Shown: positions 22,088-31,234 of the stretch, piece after piece
Layout: every line of letters begins with the position of its first letter
Position numbering within the stretch: the stretch's first letter is position 1
From: Elusimicrobium sp.
GTDB lineage: Bacteria; Elusimicrobiota; Elusimicrobia; Elusimicrobiales; Elusimicrobiaceae
NCBI GenBank assembly: GCA_015062115.1
Contig: SUVG01000001.1
Span: forward strand, 1 to 64,000
Direction of reading: 5' to 3'
Length of the DNA stretch: 64,000 nucleotides
Translations under genes and position numbers: made by a program
Notes under the pieces: model-generated
The model's input: only the letters and a program-made list of their open reading frames with translations
The model's database searches: none
Told to the model about the DNA's origin: nothing

Positions 22088-23779
22088 TTAATCTTCCAAA
22101 ATTTTTAGATTTCTTTTTGCCGTCTTATTATTCGGGTTAACTGCCAAGGCTTTTTTATAAGATTCCGCCGCCGAAGCATCGTCCCCGTTTACCACAAAAG
22201 CCGTTCCCAAACCCACTAAAGGCAAGGCATCGGCAGGGTAGGAAAGAGAGGCTTTTTCAAAGGCTGCTTGAGCGCCGTATCCGTCTCCGCTCGCCAAAGA
22301 GGCCAAGCCTTCCAAGAGCAGGCATGTGTTCCCTTTTTTGCAAGCGGACAAATTTTCCGCCAATTCTTCTTGTGCTTCTTGTACAAACTTAATCCAAGTC
22401 CGCCCCATCACCCACAAGCCCATATCGTTGCCTACAATGCGCGGGTCGTACACGGCTTTGGGGGCAGTGGTGGTGTGTTGGGTAAGAGCGGACGGAGAGG
22501 CATAATCCGGCGTGCGCCCTTGCATGGATAAATTTACCTGATATTTCCCGGCACTTTGCTGTAATGCTTGGCGGATACCCTGCGCAAAATTTTCCGCTTG
22601 TTCCGCGCGGGTATTTCTATCCCCTGCCGGCAAGGTGAACATACGCTTAAAAGCCATTTTGTTTTCCCCCGTATTATCCAAGGGATCTGCCGCACGCATT
22701 TTTTCGTAGGCTTGTTCAAACCTGCTTTGCGGAGTAGTAGCGTTTTGCGGTTGGGCAACAGGCTCGTATTCCAACGAAACTTCCACCTGAATCGGTTTAG
22801 AAGGAGATACCTTTAGCAAACTTTCCTTAAATTTTTCAATTTGGTTTTCAAAAGCCTGAGCCGTCCGTCCGCTGGCGCGGTACACGGCATTTAAGGCTAG
22901 GCCCTCCTCCTTAAAACGGGAAACGGAAAAGGCTTCCTCTATCACTTCCCGCGCGGTATTTTCCCGGCCGTTACGCACGAGTAAAAAAGCATAGCGCAGG
23001 CGTGCCACATAATCGCCGGGTTTGGTGCGGACGGCTTTTTTGTAGTACTTAAGGGCTTCGTCCGTTTGGCCCATTTTCTCGTACAAAGCACCTAAACTGA
23101 GTTGTGCATCTTCGTATGCGGGAAACAGGCGCAAGGCCTTTCTAAAGGCTTTTTCGGCCTGGGCATCACGCCCCAATGATTCATAGAGCGTACCCAACTG
23201 ATAATGATACAACGGCTCGCGCGGAGCCAGTTCCGTAGCGCGGCGGAAATGTTCCAGGGCCTTTTCGCGGTTGTGTTGAACGGCATAAGTAGAACCTAAA
23301 TTCATTTGGGTATCGGCTTTATTGGGGTCTAAACGGTTAGCCTTCAAAAAGTAGTCCTGCGCCAAGGGGACATCGCCCTTCCAACCGGCGGCAATGCCCA
23401 ACAGTTGGTAAGCCATGGGGTTGTGCGGGTCGTGGCGGAGGGCTTCCTTGTATTCGCTAATAGCATCGTCCACTTTGCCCGCCCAATAAAGAGAGGCCCC
23501 CAAAAGCAAATACCCTAGCGGGTCTTTGGTGTTTTTAACAATGGCCTTGGCAAAACTGTTGGACGCTTCCTGGTAGCGGGCTTGGGACATTTCACCCATA
23601 CCTCGGCGGATATCGGTGCGGGCTTGGTCGCGCATGATTTGGTCCCACACGGTTTGGGAATAGTCGGTTTTAAGTTCTTGTTTACCGAAGGAAAACGGAA
23701 AAAATGCATGTACGCGGCACACTCCCCCCAAAAGGAAAAGCGTTACGAATAAAAGCCTCAAAATGCGCCGTGTTTCCAT
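22088..23779 (-). CDS. Exported TPR-repeat protein
   Basis: 563 aa. A signal peptide (about 1-25, ending CRVHAFF) is followed by a run of at least six TPR units between about 55 and 260, each with the pattern of small and aromatic residues (e.g. PLGYLLLGASLYWAGKVDDA, PMAYQLLGIAAGWKG). A non-TPR region carries SKPIQVEVSLEYEPV, and a final pair of TPRs ends the protein. It probably scaffolds a periplasmic or outer-membrane complex; the partner is unknown. A TTGCGA-N17-TATCAT promoter places the start point almost at the ATG, so the message appears leaderless. Confidence 0.85.
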   Translation of the reverse strand: METRRILRLLFVTLFLLGGVCRVHAFFPFSFGKQELKTDYSQTVWDQIMRDQARTDIRRGMGEMSQARYQEASNSFAKAIVKNTKDPLGYLLLGASLYWAGKVDDAISEYKEALRHDPHNPMAYQLLGIAAGWKGDVPLAQDYFLKANRLDPNKADTQMNLGSTYAVQHNREKALEHFRRATELAPREPLYHYQLGTLYESLGRDAQAEKAFRKALRLFPAYEDAQLSLGALYEKMGQTDEALKYYKKAVRTKPGDYVARLRYAFLLVRNGRENTAREVIEEAFSVSRFKEEGLALNAVYRASGRTAQAFENQIEKFKESLLKVSPSKPIQVEVSLEYEPVAQPQNATTPQSRFEQAYEKMRAADPLDNTGENKMAFKRMFTLPAGDRNTRAEQAENFAQGIRQALQQSAGKYQVNLSMQGRTPDYASPSALTQHTTTAPKAVYDPRIVGNDMGLWVMGRTWIKFVQEAQEELAENLSACKKGNTCLLLEGLASLASGDGYGAQAAFEKASLSYPADALPLVGLGTAFVVNGDDASAAESYKKALAVNPNNKTAKRNLKILED

Positions 23780-23785
23780 AGTTAT

Positions 23786-23814
23786 ATGATAGAAAAAAGC
23801 AACGGCCCTCGCAA
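23786..23814 (-). promoter_or_regulatory. Leaderless promoter of the TPR/rsmA genes
   Basis: Minus strand: TTGCGA (23814-23809), 17-base spacer, TATCAT (23791-23786), six bases, ATG (23779). Confidence 0.6.
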
Positions 23815-23881
23815 ACGGGAAATAAGGTTAGTAGAAAAGCCCGATGCGGGCTAAAGAAAAACACCTTGCAACTTTTACAAA

Positions 23882-23908
23882 CAAAAACCCCCGGGCTTCC
23901 CCGGGGGT
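23882..23908 (-). terminator. Terminator of the 1226-aa gene
   Basis: Minus strand ACCCCCGGG / CCCGGGGGT hairpin (23908-23887) followed by TTTTT. Confidence 0.85.
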
Positions 23909-23924
23909 ATGTTTCAAACATTTG

Positions 23925-26900
23925 TTACGACTTCTGAGGAACTGCATTGTCTCCGCTATTCAATTGCGAAGTACTCGCTTTTTGAGCAGCACCGGATCCG
24001 GCGGCACCATAGGGCTTATAGTCTAACCCGTCTTTACAGGCACCCTGCACGTAATCCAGTACATGTTGTACATTTAAAGATCTACCCGCCAAGTTTTCGC
24101 AATCATCAACTAACAAGGTTTTGCTGAGCGCAGTATACTGTTTTCTGCAAGCACCTTGTCCGCTCTTGCCACTACAATTCTCCGTAATGTCCAGTGCCAA
24201 GGCTTTAAGCGGATATCTTTCCATGGCCGCAGAAAGAGAGTCCTTATATCTCTGGTATGCCAATCCATCAGAACCGTTCCAGAAGTAATTGTTATGATGG
24301 TACTTTCTTTCTCCTCTTAACTGTGGAGTAGCCTGGCAAGAACTTTCCTGAACAGCCATGAAACGCTTATCACATTCGTCCTTACCGTCAATCATTTGAG
24401 CAGGGTACAAGGCCGCTTCCGGTTGGATATAGGCCAAGAAGGCACCCAATTCATTGTGATAAGGTTTTCCGTCGGCACGTTTCACCTCGTTCTTTAAATG
24501 AGGATCCAACGAAGTTAATACCATGGCACGGCCCAAGGCACATACGGCAGCACCGTTCACAGTGCTAACCCCTACGGATTGAGCGATGTTAAGTGCGTCC
24601 ACTAACTCCCCGGAGGTTACTTTTTCTCCAACTTCGGCCAATTGAGGTTTGTTTTCCTGTTGGGCTTTAGCATTATATTTCGTTACGACATCTTTAACGA
24701 AGGCCGTAGCAGAAGGAGAGTCTGCGTATCGCCCACCGGCATCCCCTCCACATTTTTGGGGAACATTTTCCACAACAGTCAACAGTTTGGCACCTTCAAA
24801 GGCATCCGGGGTACCACCATTAGCCGCCGGCTTTCTGCTAAAGGCGTCCTGGGGAACCCAAGAGAAATACTTGGCCAAATACGCCTTTTCAGGAGTCGGC
24901 TCTTTTCCACCGCCACCTTTGTTTTCCGGAACGCATTTTCCGTCTACGTATTTATAGCCGGTAGGGTGTTTCTCTAGACAGCATTCCTCACTGGTATCAG
25001 GGCCATTCGGACATTTGTTTTCCTCTACCGAGTAGGACAACGTAGTATTATCGTTGTACACACAGGTAGCAGTGCTGACCGGAATACCGGGCAAGCTTTG
25101 CCCTTTAGCAGGGGCGGAGGTTGCATTTCCATTGGCGTCATACTTAATATCATAGGAAGTTCCGCTATGGCAACCGCCTTGGTTGACGCTATCGCCGTCC
25201 ACATCTACGCTATTGCACTGACGAATCGTCCAGTTGATAACCAAGCGTTTTCCTTTAATGCTTTCAGGAATTCTATCCGCTATCACTTGGAATCCTGTGG
25301 CATTGCCTGCACTATCAGCGATCCGCTTTCTTTGATTCTTCCCTAATTTTCTATCTGCATACGGTTCATGGTCAAAAGGTCTCACATCATAGTGGCGAAC
25401 CACATACACTTGGCCTTTTTCACCGGTATTCTGGGTGCTGGAGACATTGCTAAAGGCTTCGTCCTCACCCTGTACGCTGTAAGTAATGACAAACTTGCTC
25501 TTCATTTTGTCATATGCTTTTTGGTCTGCCATACCATTAGCAAACAGTACATGCGCATAAGGAATGCCTTTTTCGTCCGTTGCACCGTCTTGCGCACCGA
25601 CATTGGCATAGTAGTCGCACGAAATTCTCGCTAACGGGTAGTTACAACGCGCACCTAAAATCCAGCCTTTTCCTTTTTTGCCTTTCTTGGAAGAGAAGGA
25701 TAACTGCATTTCCTTCGTTTCCGGAGTAGCACCATAGTTTTGGTTATAGTCCGCATAACTATCGGTAATAACAGCTCTGCCTTTTCTCAATTTCTCCAAG
25801 AAAGTACCATAGGTCATGTATTTTGTGCCCTTCTCGGTAGTAGCTAACCAACTGTTGATTTCGGTTTCACTAAAACCGTCATTATCATCAGCTTGAATCG
25901 AGGTATCAACCGTTTCATTGTCGGAGGAATCTTTAACCGTGGCTTGTTGAACCTCAGTCTTTTTAACTTTTCTGGTCTTAATAGCAACACTTTCCACAAA
26001 CAGAGGCACAAAACCCGATCTGTTAACCGCATTAAGGTTCAGTTCTCCGCCTTCCTTAAACAAACCGATAACAAGTTTGTCGCGTTGTTGCTCCGGTTGC
26101 AAGTGTCCGCTATAGTAGGTAGCAATATCCTTGGTAGGCACACCCACCACATAGGTAAAAATGCGGCGTTTTTTGGCTTTACTAGCGCTATAGACCGCTT
26201 TATAATGGCCGTCCATCATTACACGGGCGCAGTCATCTGCTTCCGTAATGCTACCGTTTTCTTTGCCAAACCACTTAGTTGCCAATTTGGCCCCCAAACC
26301 ATTGCTCAAGCAGTCAATGCGTTGGGAAACAAATCCCATATTGGCTCCGGCCACATTACCACCCTCCCACGGGTCTTTAATACCTTCTTCAACTTTATAT
26401 TTGAAGAACGCACGGCAGTCATCTTTGCTAAACGGAACTTCCGGATGCTGAACTTTCCATTTTTCTTTATTTAAGCCGGCACATTCATCTTCATCGCCGG
26501 AACCGGCCACAGCACCAAACATGTTACCCATAGACCAGTCGTCCGTACCCGTCATCAAACAAGAGAGGAACGGATCCAAAAAGTTTTGGGCAAGTTTCAC
26601 GCCGAAATCAATCCAACCCCATTTATGGTTGAATTTTTTCTCCCATTCCATTTGGGAGCGGCGTTTCATCATGTCCCACCACCAGGGTTCTTTGCCGTTG
26701 AAGGCAAAGTTGCGTTCCAAGTTGCCGTTTCCGCCACCGGGGCCGCCTAAATCGCCACCGGCGATGCCGCCGATTTTGCCCGGTTCAATGGGCTTAAATT
26801 GGGCATCGGCCAAGGCTTGCAGGGCATTAGCTTTAGACATGGCATCTTTAGAACGACGCGCTTGTTCCGCGGCATTTTGCCCGAAATACGAGCGGGAAGG

Positions 26901-27605
26901 TTTGCCAGCAGCTGTCAAGGGTTGCAAAGAAACCGGTTTAGGGCTGCTTTTCGGGGTTTCGGCTTTCACGCGTTTGGCCGCAGATTTCAAACCACCGCCC
27001 CACATACCTACACCCAACTTACCGCCGCCACGGCCGGTCAACCCGGCAGAAGAAAGCTTGCCGATTTTGGTTGCCGCACGCTTGAAAGAGGCACGCGTTT
27101 GAGCCGGAGCATTGCGTTTATAGATGTTGGTCGTGTTTCTTTCTTCCGTGGTGTCGGAATAAGAGCGATCTTCCAAACCGCTGCGGTCAAAAGAAGCCAT
27201 GGAATCGTAAGATTCCGGTTCTTCCACCCCGCCGAACCCTTTGATTAAACTCAACGGGTCGCGGCCGGCCAACTGGGCGATTTGCCCTTCCGGATCCCCA
27301 CCTACCGTATCAAAACCGTAGCGTTCGGGGTCGAAAGCGCTATCCTCCACCGAAGGGGCGACAATTTGTTCTTCGCTTACTTGGCCGCTATACTTATACA
27401 AAAACGGCAACAAAAGCAAGGCAATAAGAGCGGCAATGATAAACGGCGCATCGCGTTTGGTTCTTTCGAACAGCGTGCGTTTCGGCTTGCCGTCGCTCCC
27501 TACTTTGGAGGAAATACGATTAGCAAAAGATTTAGAACCGGGTTGTTTACTGTTCTTAATCTTATCGCTAAAGGTAAAACTATCCTTCTTTTTTTCCTCT
27601 GGCAT
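23925..27605 (-). CDS. Large membrane-anchored protein of unknown function
   Basis: 1226 aa. A basic cytosolic N-terminus (about 1-48) precedes one membrane helix (APFIIAALIALLLLPFLYKY), so the bulk should lie outside the inner membrane. Next come a low-complexity Gly/Ser/Arg region to about 270, a conserved-looking segment with LSCLMTG, a Lys-rich mixed region, and a cysteine-rich stretch near 860-910 (ENKCPNGPDTSEECCLEK). The C-terminal part has more cysteine pairs. No family recognised. N-terminal layout and composition resemble the four other large genes of this cluster (27829-34432), so a common cell-surface or secretion role is inferred. It has its own promoter, leader and terminator. 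Confidence 0.8.
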   Translation of the reverse strand: MPEEKKKDSFTFSDKIKNSKQPGSKSFANRISSKVGSDGKPKRTLFERTKRDAPFIIAALIALLLLPFLYKYSGQVSEEQIVAPSVEDSAFDPERYGFDTVGGDPEGQIAQLAGRDPLSLIKGFGGVEEPESYDSMASFDRSGLEDRSYSDTTEERNTTNIYKRNAPAQTRASFKRAATKIGKLSSAGLTGRGGGKLGVGMWGGGLKSAAKRVKAETPKSSPKPVSLQPLTAAGKPSRSYFGQNAAEQARRSKDAMSKANALQALADAQFKPIEPGKIGGIAGGDLGGPGGGNGNLERNFAFNGKEPWWWDMMKRRSQMEWEKKFNHKWGWIDFGVKLAQNFLDPFLSCLMTGTDDWSMGNMFGAVAGSGDEDECAGLNKEKWKVQHPEVPFSKDDCRAFFKYKVEEGIKDPWEGGNVAGANMGFVSQRIDCLSNGLGAKLATKWFGKENGSITEADDCARVMMDGHYKAVYSASKAKKRRIFTYVVGVPTKDIATYYSGHLQPEQQRDKLVIGLFKEGGELNLNAVNRSGFVPLFVESVAIKTRKVKKTEVQQATVKDSSDNETVDTSIQADDNDGFSETEINSWLATTEKGTKYMTYGTFLEKLRKGRAVITDSYADYNQNYGATPETKEMQLSFSSKKGKKGKGWILGARCNYPLARISCDYYANVGAQDGATDEKGIPYAHVLFANGMADQKAYDKMKSKFVITYSVQGEDEAFSNVSSTQNTGEKGQVYVVRHYDVRPFDHEPYADRKLGKNQRKRIADSAGNATGFQVIADRIPESIKGKRLVINWTIRQCNSVDVDGDSVNQGGCHSGTSYDIKYDANGNATSAPAKGQSLPGIPVSTATCVYNDNTTLSYSVEENKCPNGPDTSEECCLEKHPTGYKYVDGKCVPENKGGGGKEPTPEKAYLAKYFSWVPQDAFSRKPAANGGTPDAFEGAKLLTVVENVPQKCGGDAGGRYADSPSATAFVKDVVTKYNAKAQQENKPQLAEVGEKVTSGELVDALNIAQSVGVSTVNGAAVCALGRAMVLTSLDPHLKNEVKRADGKPYHNELGAFLAYIQPEAALYPAQMIDGKDECDKRFMAVQESSCQATPQLRGERKYHHNNYFWNGSDGLAYQRYKDSLSAAMERYPLKALALDITENCSGKSGQGACRKQYTALSKTLLVDDCENLAGRSLNVQHVLDYVQGACKDGLDYKPYGAAGSGAAQKASTSQLNSGDNAVPQKS

Positions 27606-27776
27606 AAGTGCCTCCTATTTAACTTAAAACGACTTGTTTGCGGGGATTTTTCGGGCCCCTGTGGAAATTCCTCTCGTCGAGAAACTTTCCGTTTTTTACT
27701 GCTTTATCATAATAAAGAAACCGTTGTTCGAAGATGGTCCCCCACTTCGTGACAACTTTCTTTACAATACGTCCTT
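27606..27776 (-). other. Long leader of the 1226-aa gene
   Basis: About 170 bases between the promoter and the ATG. It includes GGAAA...TTTCC arms around TCTC-GAC-GAGA (near 27660-27695), so a folded leader is likely. AGGAGG stands 7 bases before the ATG. No riboswitch class recognised. Confidence 0.4.
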
Positions 27777-27782
27777 ACATTT

Positions 27783-27810
27783 ATTATAGCATTAAATATG
27801 AATTTTTCAA
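27783..27810 (-). promoter_or_regulatory. Promoter of the 1226-aa gene
   Basis: Minus strand: TTGAAA (27810-27805), 16-base spacer, TATAAT (27788-27783); start near 27776. Confidence 0.65.
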
Positions 27811-27828
27811 GGGGTATTTTGAAAAATT

Positions 27829-29325
27829 TTACAGCAAAAAGATATTGGAGTTTGCCCAGTCTTCCTCCGGGAAGAATCCGCTACCTTTTTCAAAACTGTT
27901 TTCCACCAAATCTTTAATGTTTTTCCCATATTCGTCGGTTACATGCTGGTCACCCGTTTTGCGCTCTGCCATACACTTATCCATTGCCGCCGGATCTTCT
28001 ATAGAGGAGCACTCTTTGGCGGCGTCTAAGCAATAGGACGAATAAGTATCGTACGCATCGGTTAGTTTAACAGTTGTACAGGCTTCGCCCTGTTGTTTTA
28101 TTTTTACTCCGCAGTAAGTATCCAGTTGGCCGTAATCTTCTACAATCAACTTACATTGTTCTTGGATATTGCCCAAAGAATTGGTAAAACTACTGCCCGA
28201 CACTTCATCACAGTTTTTCGGGAAAGAGCCCGGCAAGTTGTTGATATTGGTACGGGCGGCTTTTAATGTATCATCGATACGGGCCCCGGAAGTTTTGGTG
28301 GCATCTTCGCATAATTTCTCGTTTTCAATACGGAGTTTAACATTTTCTATATCCGAAACGACGGCATCTTTATCAATCCCCACCCCCGAAAAGCCGGAAG
28401 AATCAAATACGGACTTAGGCATTTCCGCCCCGCTAAATCCGGCGGACGCCAATGTTTTCTTTAACGGAATGATATTTGTACGCCGCGCGGCATTACCCAT
28501 AAAATAGGCATAGTACATATCTTTGTAAGCCCGAGATTTACCCACTTCCATCGAATCGGGCAAGCGCGCCAAGGTGGTGCCCATATCCAAATTTTTGGTA
28601 AGAGATTCCACATCTACATCTTTGCGTTTGGCTTTTTCCACCATTTTCATAAACCAATCGTCTTCCCCCGCGCCTGCAATGTTGGTATTGGCAATTTTTT
28701 TAAGAGTAGCAGAGCTGTTGAATCCGTCTTTGGGGTCGCGCGTCACCGCAGAGGCATCTTCCCCGAAAAATACTTCGCTCGGGCGTGTATCGTTTGCCTC
28801 GGTACCCGCGGAAACATTACTTTTAGTGATATTTACTTTGGAAGATTGAAGGCCGTCTTCATCACCCGGTACATAATGCACCCCGGTCACTTTGTCCACG
28901 CGTTTGCCGCGGCGGGCGAGGGAAGAATTAACGGCTTGAATATTGATTAAACGGTTTTCCGGCCCTCCTACGCGCGCGCCATTTTGGGCAGCAGCCCCGG
29001 AACTGAAAACGGATACTTCGTCCGGGTCGATAGCATCCGGGGTAACTTGTTTGGAATGATCATGCCAAGAAAGAAGCGCCCGCAACAAAGACATTTCCTT
29101 GGCCTCATCGGGAGAGTACCCCATAGCATAAGCCAAGTTTCGTAAAAGCGGAATAGAACCCACCGGGATAACTGCTCCCGTCAAAAAAAGGAGTAAACAA
29201 AGCACCAGCACAATCCACCCCTTTTTAGAACGGAAAGGGGCTCTTAATTGTTCCCAAACACTCGGCTCTGCCACAGGGGCAGGCTGGGGTTGGGAAGTGG
29301 GAGTAATGGGTAATTTATCGGGCAT
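27829..29325 (-). CDS. Membrane-anchored protein of unknown function
   Basis: 498 aa. A Pro-rich cytosolic start (ITPTSQPQPAPVAEP) leads to one membrane helix (GWIVLVLCLLLFLTGAVIPV, about 35-55), and a long, mostly helical extracytoplasmic part. Residues around MYYAYFMGNAARRTNIIPLKK form a short conserved-looking segment; paired cysteines occur in the last 180 residues (e.g. FPKNCDE, DTYCGVKIK, EACTTVK). Not recognised. The -10 box TACAAT ends 8 bases before the ATG and no ribosome site is seen, so it is probably leaderless, separate from its upstream neighbour, which ends in a terminator. Confidence 0.75.
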   Translation of the reverse strand: MPDKLPITPTSQPQPAPVAEPSVWEQLRAPFRSKKGWIVLVLCLLLFLTGAVIPVGSIPLLRNLAYAMGYSPDEAKEMSLLRALLSWHDHSKQVTPDAIDPDEVSVFSSGAAAQNGARVGGPENRLINIQAVNSSLARRGKRVDKVTGVHYVPGDEDGLQSSKVNITKSNVSAGTEANDTRPSEVFFGEDASAVTRDPKDGFNSSATLKKIANTNIAGAGEDDWFMKMVEKAKRKDVDVESLTKNLDMGTTLARLPDSMEVGKSRAYKDMYYAYFMGNAARRTNIIPLKKTLASAGFSGAEMPKSVFDSSGFSGVGIDKDAVVSDIENVKLRIENEKLCEDATKTSGARIDDTLKAARTNINNLPGSFPKNCDEVSGSSFTNSLGNIQEQCKLIVEDYGQLDTYCGVKIKQQGEACTTVKLTDAYDTYSSYCLDAAKECSSIEDPAAMDKCMAERKTGDQHVTDEYGKNIKDLVENSFEKGSGFFPEEDWANSNIFLL

Positions 29326-29333
29326 ATAAGGTT

Positions 29334-29339
29334 ATTGTA
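29334..29339 (-). promoter_or_regulatory. -10 box of a probable leaderless promoter
   Basis: TACAAT on the minus strand (29339-29334), eight bases before the ATG at 29325. The -35 is not clear. Confidence 0.4.
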
Positions 29340-29380
29340 GCACAACTAAAGACGGAAAACACAAAGGTTTTAGATTTTAG

Positions 29381-29409
29381 AAAAAAGGGGTGCCTTGTAC
29401 AGGCACCCC
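29381..29409 (-). terminator. Terminator closing the 34432-29430 gene run
   Basis: Minus strand GGGGTGCCT (29409-29401)/AGGCACCCC (29395-29387) with a loop of five bases, followed by six Ts. Confidence 0.9.
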
Positions 29410-29429
29410 GATTAAACTGTTTTTATCAG

Positions 29430-30944
29430 TTATTTCTTAGCGGCGCTTTCTTCGCCGGCACCGGACATGCCTTTCGTCACTTCATTGGTAAGAATAGTTC
29501 CGCCTGCCATCATACCAACTTTCTTTGCACCTCCGGCAGCCAGTTTGAAGAAGCCGTCCAAGGCAATCTTTCCGTCTTTCCCAGGCATCGCACAAGTAAA
29601 GGCTTTTGCCAAAGTGTAAGCCATAGCTGCATATGCTGCCCCAGACACTACATATGAGGCCACCGTTATGAAAGTAGATTGATATTCTTTCGTGTAGTTA
29701 GCGGCTTTGGCAATCAACAAACTAGCCAAAACAACTACACCCGCCACTAATAAACAACCGGCAATAATCATGGCTATGCCACCGAAACCCATTATTCTGC
29801 GTCCGTTAGCAATAAGCAAGAAGGCACTGGGAATTACCGCCAAAGTAGCCGCGATCAACCCCAAGAACATCCAAGTTAAGGTTTTGCGATCTTTGGCTTG
29901 TTTTTTAGCCTTTTCATCTTGTTTTTGGGCCCAATCGCCAACGGCTTTCAATTTGCGTTTATTGTCGTTAGCCAAATCGGAAGAAGAAGGCGTTTCCATT
30001 TCGCTTGCTTCTTCTACGTCAATCCCAGCGGATTTCGTATAACTGGCCAAAAGTGCACGGGAGCCTTCGTTGGCGGAGCGATGTGCATTGCTTGCGGCAT
30101 CCGCAGAGCGTTTGGCAATATCTTTGAGTTCGTTTTTTTCTCTATTAGAACGAGTACCGTTTCCCACCGTTCCGTTACGGCTACCCGCAATGAAGGTAGA
30201 ACCGGAAGAGGAAGAAGAACCTCCTAACCCCATAGCGGAAGAGCCGGACGGCATGGCCCCGGAAAATTGATATCCGCTACCACCGGAACTTCTGGTAGGA
30301 GAAGGAGTACCCGCCCCCCCGGAACGAGAGCCGGAAGCATTGGAAGCCGTATTGAACACATTGCCGGAAGTTCCGCCCGAGGCATTACTGCGAGCCATAG
30401 GAGCAGCAGCCAGTTGCGGGCGATCGGCCGCTTCGGAGGGAGCCGAAGCAGGAGCAGGAGCAGGAGCCGCCGCTGTGTAAACACCGCCTGCATTATTTCC
30501 GTTTCCGCCGGAAGCCCCGGAAGCGCGAGTACCGGAAAAGGACACATCCACATCTTTATCCTGCCCGAAACCCTCGGTGGAGTTAAATTGTGCCGCATTT
30601 CCAATGGAATAAGCCAAATTGGCTTCCGCATCGTCCGCGGTGGAAGCACCAAAGTCGGCATAACCTTCGCGGGCGGCAATTTCTTCGGCCGTGGCTAAAT
30701 TTTCCCCACCGCCTACATTGATAGAAGTTAGCATACCGCCGCGTTGTTGTAACCCGTCATACTGATACTGGCTGGAAATGCCGGAAAGGGAACGGGCGGC
30801 CAACCGCTCTTCTGCCATTTTAGATGCGGTGTTGTGCATAAGGGTAGTAGCCCCGATGCCCACTACGGCGGAAACAACCATCAATTGGCCGGAGCCCATG
30901 ACGATCTTTCCCGCTTTACTGGTTAGCAAATTAAACCATTTCAT
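29430..30944 (-). CDS. Membrane protein with low-complexity Ser/Gly region, paralogue of the gene at 31235
   Basis: 504 aa. A hydrophobic N-terminal segment (MVVSAVVGIGATTLM) is followed by a Ser/Gly/Ala-rich stretch (about 130-255), then the helical motif KRSADAASNAHRSANEGSRA and three to four C-terminal membrane helices (WMFLGLIAATLAVIPSAFLL onwards). The RSADAA..HRSANEG motif and the same order of elements occur in the protein at 31235, so the two arose by duplication. Family unknown. GGGAG precedes the start. It is the last gene of the run that starts at 34432. Confidence 0.75.
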   Translation of the reverse strand: MKWFNLLTSKAGKIVMGSGQLMVVSAVVGIGATTLMHNTASKMAEERLAARSLSGISSQYQYDGLQQRGGMLTSINVGGGENLATAEEIAAREGYADFGASTADDAEANLAYSIGNAAQFNSTEGFGQDKDVDVSFSGTRASGASGGNGNNAGGVYTAAAPAPAPASAPSEAADRPQLAAAPMARSNASGGTSGNVFNTASNASGSRSGGAGTPSPTRSSGGSGYQFSGAMPSGSSAMGLGGSSSSSGSTFIAGSRNGTVGNGTRSNREKNELKDIAKRSADAASNAHRSANEGSRALLASYTKSAGIDVEEASEMETPSSSDLANDNKRKLKAVGDWAQKQDEKAKKQAKDRKTLTWMFLGLIAATLAVIPSAFLLIANGRRIMGFGGIAMIIAGCLLVAGVVVLASLLIAKAANYTKEYQSTFITVASYVVSGAAYAAMAYTLAKAFTCAMPGKDGKIALDGFFKLAAGGAKKVGMMAGGTILTNEVTKGMSGAGEESAAKK

Positions 30945-30958
30945 ATTTTTTCTCCCAT

Positions 30959-31225
30959 TTATTGAAACGCATCTACCGCGTTTTGTGTACGATGTTGCTG
31001 TTTGGCTTGTTCCTGCGCATACTGATACGCGGCTTGCCGACGGGCACGCTCTTCTTTTTGCATTTGTTCTTGTTGAACGGCTTGCAAGCGTTGGTTAATT
31101 ACTTCTCCTTCGTGGAAAATGGTTATTCCCCACGCTACCCACGCCAAGAACAGCCCTATCGCAATTATTCTGGGTATCGCATTTCTACGATTCCAAGGAT
31201 AAATAATTAAGTTTCCGATTTGCAT
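30959..31225 (-). CDS. Small single-helix membrane protein, unknown
   Basis: 88 aa. One membrane helix (IIAIGLFLAWVAWGITIF, about 18-36) is followed by a Gln/Glu/Arg-rich coiled-coil tail (QRLQAVQQEQMQKEERARRQ), a shape seen in small assembly or anchoring subunits. AAGGAT lies 6 bases before the ATG. It sits between the two paralogous genes, 14 and 9 bases from its neighbours, so it belongs to the same operon. Confidence 0.65.
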   Translation of the reverse strand: MQIGNLIIYPWNRRNAIPRIIAIGLFLAWVAWGITIFHEGEVINQRLQAVQQEQMQKEERARRQAAYQYAQEQAKQQHRTQNAVDAFQ

Positions 31226-31234
31226 AGATTATCC

